NCBI RefSeq assembly: GCF_016801865.2
Contig: NC_068938.1
Span: forward strand, 131,778,689 to 131,842,688
DNA length: 64,000 bases
Reading direction: 5' to 3'
Source: Culex pipiens pallens
Taxonomy: Eukaryota > Arthropoda > Insecta > Diptera > Culicidae
In this document: one piece after another, positions 58,471-64,000 of the stretch
How positions within the stretch are numbered: the first letter of the stretch is position 1
Layout of the letters: each line of letters opens with the position of its first letter
Notes under the pieces: generated by a model
Database searches by the model: none
Told to the model about the DNA's origin: nothing
The model's input: the letters and a program-made list of their open reading frames with translations, nothing else
Translations under genes and position numbers: made by a program

Positions 58471-58875
58471 GAAGCCATATTAGACTTGATGTAGAATTCG
58501 ACATCCGTTCCTGTGTAGTCGGTTCCGGAAGGGTGGCCAATTCATATCCGATGGTCCGGGATCATAGGAATATGCCTTATATGTCCAGAACAGGTCTTGG
58601 AGCAAATTGGGATGGTTTTTTTTGAAGAATTTTTGATAATAATCATGATTTGTAGATTGGGTTGCATACCCGGACAAAAACCTACCCCACTAGGTTCCGG
58701 AATATCTCCGTGGCCAAGTCACCGATTCCGGATTTCTTTGTAGATTCTGAAAATAGAGATTTGTCCGGTTCTTTTGAGGGGTGAACGAACTTATTTGGTC
58801 AAAAGAGGCCAAAGATACAGCATTTTTAAGGTTTTTTCGGTATCTCGCATCAGACGTTCGGACTGTAAGGGTTAA

Positions 58876-59760
58876 TAAAAAAGATTCCAAATATTTAAGG
58901 GGCGTGTATAACCTAAAACTAACTCATCAAAAAGGGCTTTCCCTGCCTGAAGAGGACGGATAGAAAAAAAGATTGAAAAGGATGTTTCCAATCAATCATA
59001 TAAAATTCATTTTCAACCTCAAAAAGGGCGCTTCCAACATCAAAAGAACGTTTGCAACATTGACAATTCCAATCTTAAAAAGGGCGTTTCCAAATTTTAA
59101 AGGGTGCTTTTAACAATAAAAGGACAAACCTTAAAATTACTATTCTCATCTCCATAGGATGCTTCCAAAATTTCAAGTACGTTTTTTAGGGGTGCTTCAA
59201 ACTTCAAAAGAACGTTGTCAATCTAAAAAAGGGCGCTTCCAGTTTACAACCTTTGAAGGGTATGGTATTCTCTGTTTACAACCTTTGAAGGGCGCATCCA
59301 ACCTTAAAATTGCGTTGTCAACCTTAATAAAAAGTTTCCAAATCTTTAAAGGGCGTTTCTAACCTAAAAATAACTCATCAAAAAGGGCTTTCCCTGCCTG
59401 AAGAGGGCGCTTCTAACTTTGAAATACGTTTTTAATCATTCAAAGGTGTTTTAAATTTTGAAAAGGATGTTTCCAATCAATCATATAAAATGCGTTTTCA
59501 AGTTTTAGAAGGGCGTTTCCAACTTTAAAAAGTGCTTTCAACAATTAAAAGGCTATCTTTTAAAGGGCGTTTCAAACCTTAAAAAGGGCGCTTGGAACGT
59601 CAAAAGATGGAAACCTTTTGAAAAGGGCGTTTCCAATCTCTAAGTTTTTAACCATTAAAAAGCTCATCCAATTTTAAAAGGACGCTTTAAATATTGAAAA
59701 TTGCTCGCTTTTCAATAAAAAATTGAAAAGGGCGCTTCTGACAACAAAATGCCATTCAAA
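58876..59760. repeat. Degenerate minisatellite (GGGCGTTTCCAACCTTAAAA), right part with empty site
   Basis: Continuation of the 52540 array. Positions about 59080-59400 duplicate the two flanks of the 53040 element joined without it (GTTGTCAACCTTAATAAAAA at 59314-59333), preserving the pre-insertion sequence. Confidence 0.85.
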
Positions 59761-60894
59761 GTATTTTTATTCCAAAAACCTCCCAACAAATCCCTAAACT
59801 ACCCACGTGTCCACGACTCCACGGGGGGTTGTCCGAAAACCCGTCCAACCGTTCCACGATTAGCGCCCGCCCCCTCCGGATGATGTTGTGTCCGCGAAAG
59901 CCGCCGGAAGCACCAGGCTTCCAAACCAGGCGCAATATACATTTAATTAGGTGGGATTTAGTTTTCGCACATTTCCGGCATGCTGGACGTCGCCGCACCA
60001 GTTGGCCGAACAATGGCTGCGAGCTGTCACTTTGACAGTTGCTGCGTTGGTGAGGATAAAGTTTTAATTGATTCTTTTTCCTAATGTTGGATTTTCGGAA
60101 GGGGGAATAAATGAATAAAGTAAACAAGAGTTCGAGGGAAGAAGTGAAAAATGATTGCCTTTGAAGAGTTTGGACACAATCGGGGGTAGAACTTTTATGG
60201 GGTTCCGATTGGGAAGATTAAGGATGATTTTTGGGAGGGTGAACTTCACTAATGAAAACGAAGGATGCGTTGCGATTCGTGAACCGTGACGCATTTTTGT
60301 TCAAGAAGTTCCGCGTTGAATCCATAAAAGATAAACGACGTTTTAAAACGAATCAATTTGTAAACAATTTTGACAGGGCGAGTCCCGCTTATGATGATTT
60401 CGTACCGCTCGCATTTGTTTGCAGCGGTACGGGAACCGTTTTGGAGACTTCACAAATTCTGTATTGTTTTGTCTTTCTTGTAGAGTTTTGGATTGGAGAC
60501 TTGAAAATTGTTGAGAGTTTTCGATTCTTCAGACTTTTTGATTCTTTAAAAAGTTTTAGTGACTTCAAATCTCGATTTTCGTAGACTAAATGTTGAGACT
60601 TCATAATTCGGAGACATTTCCTTTGTCTGAGTCCCCCTTAACAACGAAGGTTTCAACTAGCGACTTCTTCTACCAAGACCTCTGACTTATTCGTTTTGTA
60701 ACCTGATCAGATCAGAGCTTCTTGGAAACTCTAGCCAATTAAAGAAAACTTCACAGAGTCAAATATCAAAATCTGAAAACAATATTGTTGTTTGCAGCGG
60801 TACGGCAACCTGCATTTTTTCATCCAAGTAGCTTGTCTTTGATGAAGATTTGTTTTTGAAACATTGCGGTTGCAATTTTAGGACAAATTTTGAC
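59761..60894. other. Upstream region of the 60.9 kb gene
   Basis: 59790-60060 is GC-richer with no supported exon. 60240-60590 has a 110-codon open frame without domain. GTTTGCAGCGGTACGG occurs twice (60417-60432 and 60790-60805), a short direct repeat before the gene. 60480-60600 contains TTGGAGACTT-type phrases of the minisatellite described at 61845. Confidence 0.35.
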
Positions 60895-61259
60895 ATGTCC
60901 GAGGAAGTTCCGAAGAAAATATTCCGCCAGGTACTCAAAGGAGTGTCCTACTGCTCTCGTACGATGAGTCGAGGTATTTGAACAAACGTCAACCCTTTAT
61001 TTTCCCAAAATAACCTTCAAAATTGATTCCAGCCACCTTAAGGGACATCGTGGCGTACGTGTACCTTAAAAATGGCCGCGAGATCACCACTGAAGAAGCC
61101 ACCAGCTTCACCAAATCCGCTCTCGCCCAACTTTGCAACAGTGGCCTCATCCGGAACTCCCACAACTGCTACCAGCTGCACGACGCCCTGAACTTGAGCC
61201 AACCAGGCCCGGTACGACGTAGGACTACGCGCTCTACCCGAAGAGGAGCCCCCATTTGA
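60895..61259 (+). CDS. Two-exon gene for a small basic protein, 101 aa
   Basis: Exon 1 (60895-60973) starts with ATG and reads MSEEVPKKIFRQVLKGVSYC then SRTMSR. The intron is 60974-61032 (59 bp, GTATTTG..TTGATTCCAG). Exon 2 (61033-61259) continues ATLRDIVAYVYLKNGREITT, then a helix-rich stretch with LAQLCNSGLIRNSHNCYQL, and ends in a basic tail QPGPVRRRTTRSTRRGAPI and TGA at 61257-61259. The phase matches across the junction, so the splice is well supported. AATAAA at 61278-61283 is 19 bp after the stop. The pattern (TLRDIV..YV, then LxxLCxxGLIxxxxxxYxL) suggests a small winged-helix-like fold with a basic C-terminal tail, as in linker histone-like or DUF4777-type insect proteins; that is inference. 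A nuclear, DNA-binding role is plausible but unproven. The dispersed palindrome ACGTAGGACTACG lies inside the coding sequence of the tail (61217-61229). Confidence 0.78.
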
Positions 61260-61277
61260 TTTGACGCTAGTTTTTTG

Positions 61278-61283
61278 AATAAA
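61278..61283 (+). terminator. Polyadenylation signal AATAAA
   Basis: Canonical AATAAA placed 19 bp after the stop codon of the 60895-61259 gene. The cleavage site probably lies 15-30 bp further on. Confidence 0.6.
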
Positions 61284-62593
61284 TCCTTCGTAGAACTGCA
61301 TCTGCCTTTGCCCTACAAACTTCCCACGAAAAAACCTCGGAAAACTCATTATCAATTCCTGGGGAAGAATCGTTTACAAATTTTATTATCCGCCACTTTT
61401 ATATGCAGTTTGTTTTATGGCACTTTAACCCTCTCTCTCCTGCTTGCTCGCACAGAAGGTCTGCGGGCCCGCCACAAAACTGCAAACTCAGAGTTCTGTT
61501 CCGGCTAACCAAAAAAAAAAAAGCTGGTCAAAGAGGACACAGTCTGCAAAGTCCGGAGTCCGGAGAAAAGTGCTAAAGTTGCTAAATAAATTATGTGTGT
61601 GTGTGCGATTGTGGAGAGTGCGGGACGGGGCGGTTGAGAGAGGGAGTGGGGTTGAATTACGAATGCAAAGTTATTCCAGAGGTTCCAGGGGGACCGTCCG
61701 TGGACACGACGCGGTGGGTAATTGGGTAGGATGATTTTGTAAGGGAAGTAGCAAAAAGAGGCAGACTGCCTTATTGGACATAAATTGTGGACTGCGTCGG
61801 ATTCATTGGGTTTGTGCACTTGGAGGTTTGACGATTTCAAGATTTATGGAGACTTGCAGATCGTTGGAGAGTTTTGGAGAGTTTAGAATATTCGGCGATC
61901 TAATGATTTTTGAAGGTTTGCAGAGTTTTGGAAACTAATAAACAATGAAAAATTATCAGTTTTGGAGACTTTTTAATTTTTGGAGACTCGAAGATTTTGA
62001 AAACTATGAGAAATAAGATTGTTGGAGAACATGTTATTTTAAGGACTTCAAATTCAAAATATTGCGAAGTCCCCACAGAAAACTAGGAGACCTAAGCTTA
62101 GAGATCTCTACATTTTCGAAGCACAAAAAATCGATTTTTTTTGTGGATTCTTCACAGTTCAGGTAATAAGTTTTCATTTTGTAACCCTGACATTTTTTTA
62201 ATAATAAAAAAAAGGTGCTCTCCTTGGAGACTTTTAGCTAAATCAGAGGAATTGTTGGATACTTTATGATGTCTAATGTACTCTTCCGATGTTTATGGTT
62301 AATCAATGTATTTATGGTTCTAAAATACTTGGCAATTAAAAAAATGTTTGTAAACATATGATATCGGAAAACATTTCAATATATGGTTGATTTAGGATTT
62401 TTAAATAAACAATGTTTAAATTGCAGATTCTTGGTTACAAAATTGGATATTCTCAAAGGTTCTTAATTACCACAGGATTGTTGGAGACATTTTAGACCCA
62501 AATTCAGCAATCTTTAACCCATTTAGATAATGGTCAATCGAAATTTCTAAAACTCTACACTTTTTGATTTTTGTATTCATATACAGTGGAGAG
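61284..62593. repeat. Unassigned stretch, then degenerate TTGGAGACTT minisatellite
   Basis: 61300-61830 is of mixed composition without a gene; (TG)n near 61592-61602 is short. From about 61845 phrases such as GGAGACTT, TTGGAGAGTTTTGGAGA and ATTTTTGGAGACTCG recur irregularly to 62490 and again at 62740-63170. Confidence 0.6.
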
Positions 62594-62715
62594 GGGACCA
62601 TCCATAAACCACGTGGACATTTTTTTGGTTATCTGTTACCCCCCCCCCCCCCTTTGTGGACAATTGTCCATACAAAAAAAAATCTTTTTTGTATGAATCG
62701 TGGACAATCGCCATA
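62594..62715. mobile_element. GGGACCATCC MITE, truncated third copy
   Basis: Left end GGGACCATCCATAAACCACG, the C-run (62640-62653) and the GTATGA hairpin centre are present, but the copy stops at GGACAATCGCCATAAC without the right terminus found at 21356. Confidence 0.8.
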
Positions 62716-63185
62716 ACTAACAACAATGGAAACTAACAATTATTTTGCGGAGACTTTTGAGTTAAAAAAAATCAAAGATTCTGGTAGACTTATCGTTTTT
62801 TGAAACCTTCAATTGGATTATTTAAAAATCTGTGGAGACTTCTTCAAATGAGCATGTTGGAGACTTCTTGAATCATTGGAAAAAATAATGAATATTGAAT
62901 TAACATATTTCAGAAATATTTAAAAGTTTTCATTTTTGTAGACTGCCAGTTAAGTGGAGACTTTTAGAGCCTTATAGAGAAAAAATCATGAAGAGAATTT
63001 GATTCTTGTAGACTTACAAATGAACTATGTAGATTTGCTATTTTTTTTTATCTTTTTGGTGCCTATAAAATTGTCATTCACTTGAACATTTTCAATTTTC
63101 TACACAGGTTGTGTAAAGTTGATGTTTTTAGGTTTTTGAATGGTTTGTGGAGACTTTGACATCGAAATTTCAAAGGGTATGTATT
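62716..63185. repeat. Degenerate TTGGAGACTT minisatellite, continued
   Basis: Phrases TGGAGACTTTTGA and GTGGAGACTT continue at irregular spacing through 63170. Nothing else is recognised. Confidence 0.55.
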
Positions 63186-64000
63186 AGGGTGGGTACGTTT
63201 TTCAAAAAGTTCTCGGATCAAGTTTTAGTATGGTTCCCCTTGTAGGGCATGCCCATAGGTACTTTCATGCCAAATATCAGCTCATTTGGTTGTAAACTGG
63301 CTGCGCGCATCAGAGTTAAAGTTTACATGGGAATTACTATGGGAAATTGGAACTTTTTGTTCAAACGCTCCTACAGGTCTGGGAAAATCACGCGCCAACT
63401 TCTGGTATGGTCAGGCCTAAGGAGAATGGTCTGTAGAACACTTTTCCCGAAGAGAGCATATGGATTCGTTGTCCCTAGACCTGGCGCATCGGCAAACAAT
63501 CCGATGTCTCAGGAATCAACGAATGAACACCGCGACGCCATACGTCAGGCAGCTACCACGTGGTGAGAAACGGCTGGAATATTCAATTGCAAACCTTCTT
63601 TTAACTAGAAAATGATCATTTCGAGTAATCCTGATATTATTTAGTCGAATTCAGAATCTTTGCATAGCAAATTTGTATTTTTTTGCAAATATTTCAACCA
63701 CGTGGTAGCTGCCTGACGTATGGCGTCGCGGTGTTCATCGAGCTTTCTTAGCATGCTAAGAAAAATTGGACGCTTTTTGAGGGAAAACCGTTGATTCCTG
63801 AGACATCGGATTGTTTGCCGATGCGCCAGGTCTAGGGACAACGAATCCATATGCTCTCTTCGGGAAAAGTGTTCTCCAGACCATTTCCCATAGGCCTGAC
63901 CATACCAGAAGTTGGCGCGTGATTTTCCCAGACCTGTAGGAGCGTTTGAACAAAAAGTTCCAATTTCCCATAGTAATTCCCATGTAAACTTTAACTCTGA
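63186..64000. mobile_element. Inverted repeat (foldback E), cut by the window edge
   Basis: 63310-63563 is the inverse of 63698-64000, centred on a 134 nt loop (63564-63697) between two copies of CCACGTGG. The right arm has about 47 extra bp (63739-63790) containing the palindrome TTCTTAGCATGCTAAGAA. The left arm extends outward to about AGGGTGGGTACG at 63186, so the right arm should run some 125 bp past the window. The mirrored open frames in the arms are not genes. Confidence 0.85.

Larger units (their letters stand above)
53036..58875. mobile_element. Giant piggyBac-like foldback element, 5.8 kb, TTAA duplication
   Basis: TTAA at 53036-53039 and 58872-58875 flanks inverted termini CCCTTACAGTCCGAACGTCT (53040) and its reverse complement ending 58871. 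The outer arms are about 440 bp long: CTCAAAAGAACCGGACAAAT, GGAACCTAGTGGGGTAGG and ACCGACTACACAGGAACGG are found in mirror order at 58487-58871. The inner part is two opposing arrays of a 152 bp unit. Removing the element plus one TTAA gives a sequence matching a neighbouring duplicate with TTAA at 59324-59327, an empty-site paralogue. TTAA duplication with CCC ends is the hallmark of piggyBac. No transposase frame is present; short repeated frames of 61 codons are shadows of the unit. Confidence 0.88.

Noticed and set aside
59756..60127. 123-codon minus-strand open frame
   Set aside because: No domain, no splice or start context, and it runs out of the minisatellite; not supported as a gene.
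63249..63983. Matching 105- and 75-codon frames (MGITMGNWNFLFKRSYRSGK..)
   Set aside because: They are the two arms of an inverted repeat and lack any known domain.

Overview
This is a eukaryotic, intron-rich and repeat-rich window. It is most likely nuclear DNA of a mosquito, probably a culicine (Culex- or Aedes-like). Support is the AT-rich DNA, 57-59 bp introns with GT..AG ends, tRNA-derived SINEs, pogo-, hAT- and piggyBac-type terminal inverted repeats, foldback elements, and large simple-sequence arrays. I see no bacterial gene, operon or CRISPR array. The species call is inference from repeat style and one ribosomal-protein retrocopy.

Layout. 0.8-4.1 kb is a heptamer array that precedes the last large exon of an unknown protein gene (4180-4503), followed by a tRNA-derived SINE with clear target-site duplications. 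5.5-9.5 kb is a ribosomal protein S2 processed pseudogene on the minus strand. It is split by a 3.2 kb DNA transposon (5889-9118) that itself carries decamer and octamer arrays. 9.6-11.2 kb holds a second copy of that transposon's end, interrupted by another inverted-repeat element. 14.7-16.7 kb is a three-level nest: foldback A contains foldback B, which contains a pogo-like MITE. 18.15-19.5 kb is an uninterrupted foldback A. 19.6-21.6 kb is a cluster of pogo-like MITE pieces around a perfect (AAAAC)n array.

22.4-23.5 kb is GC-rich and ends in a good splice donor; it looks like a promoter and 5' UTR exon. A 50 bp micro-exon candidate with a strong acceptor and GTAAGT donor lies at 42149-42198. 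Much of 23-52 kb may therefore be long introns of one plus-strand gene, though no coding exon of it can be shown. This stretch holds two tRNA-derived SINE heads, a microRNA-like hairpin (28099-28177), a hammerhead-like motif (about 39916-39951), a hAT-like element (34796-36368), several foldbacks, and many degenerate minisatellites built from short 'phrases' (GACTCCA, AAGTCAAA, CAGGGCACTTTAACCTAATG, GGGCGTTTCCAA, TTGGAGACTT).

The most striking object is 53040-58871. It is a 5.8 kb foldback bounded by TTAA and CCC..GGG termini, filled with a 152 bp tandem repeat in two opposing arrays. Its empty insertion site survives in a neighbouring duplicate at 59324-59327, so it looks like a very large non-autonomous piggyBac-type element.

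The best intact gene is a two-exon gene of 101 codons at 60895-61259. The window ends inside another inverted repeat (63186-64000). Very little of the window (about 1%) is convincingly protein coding.
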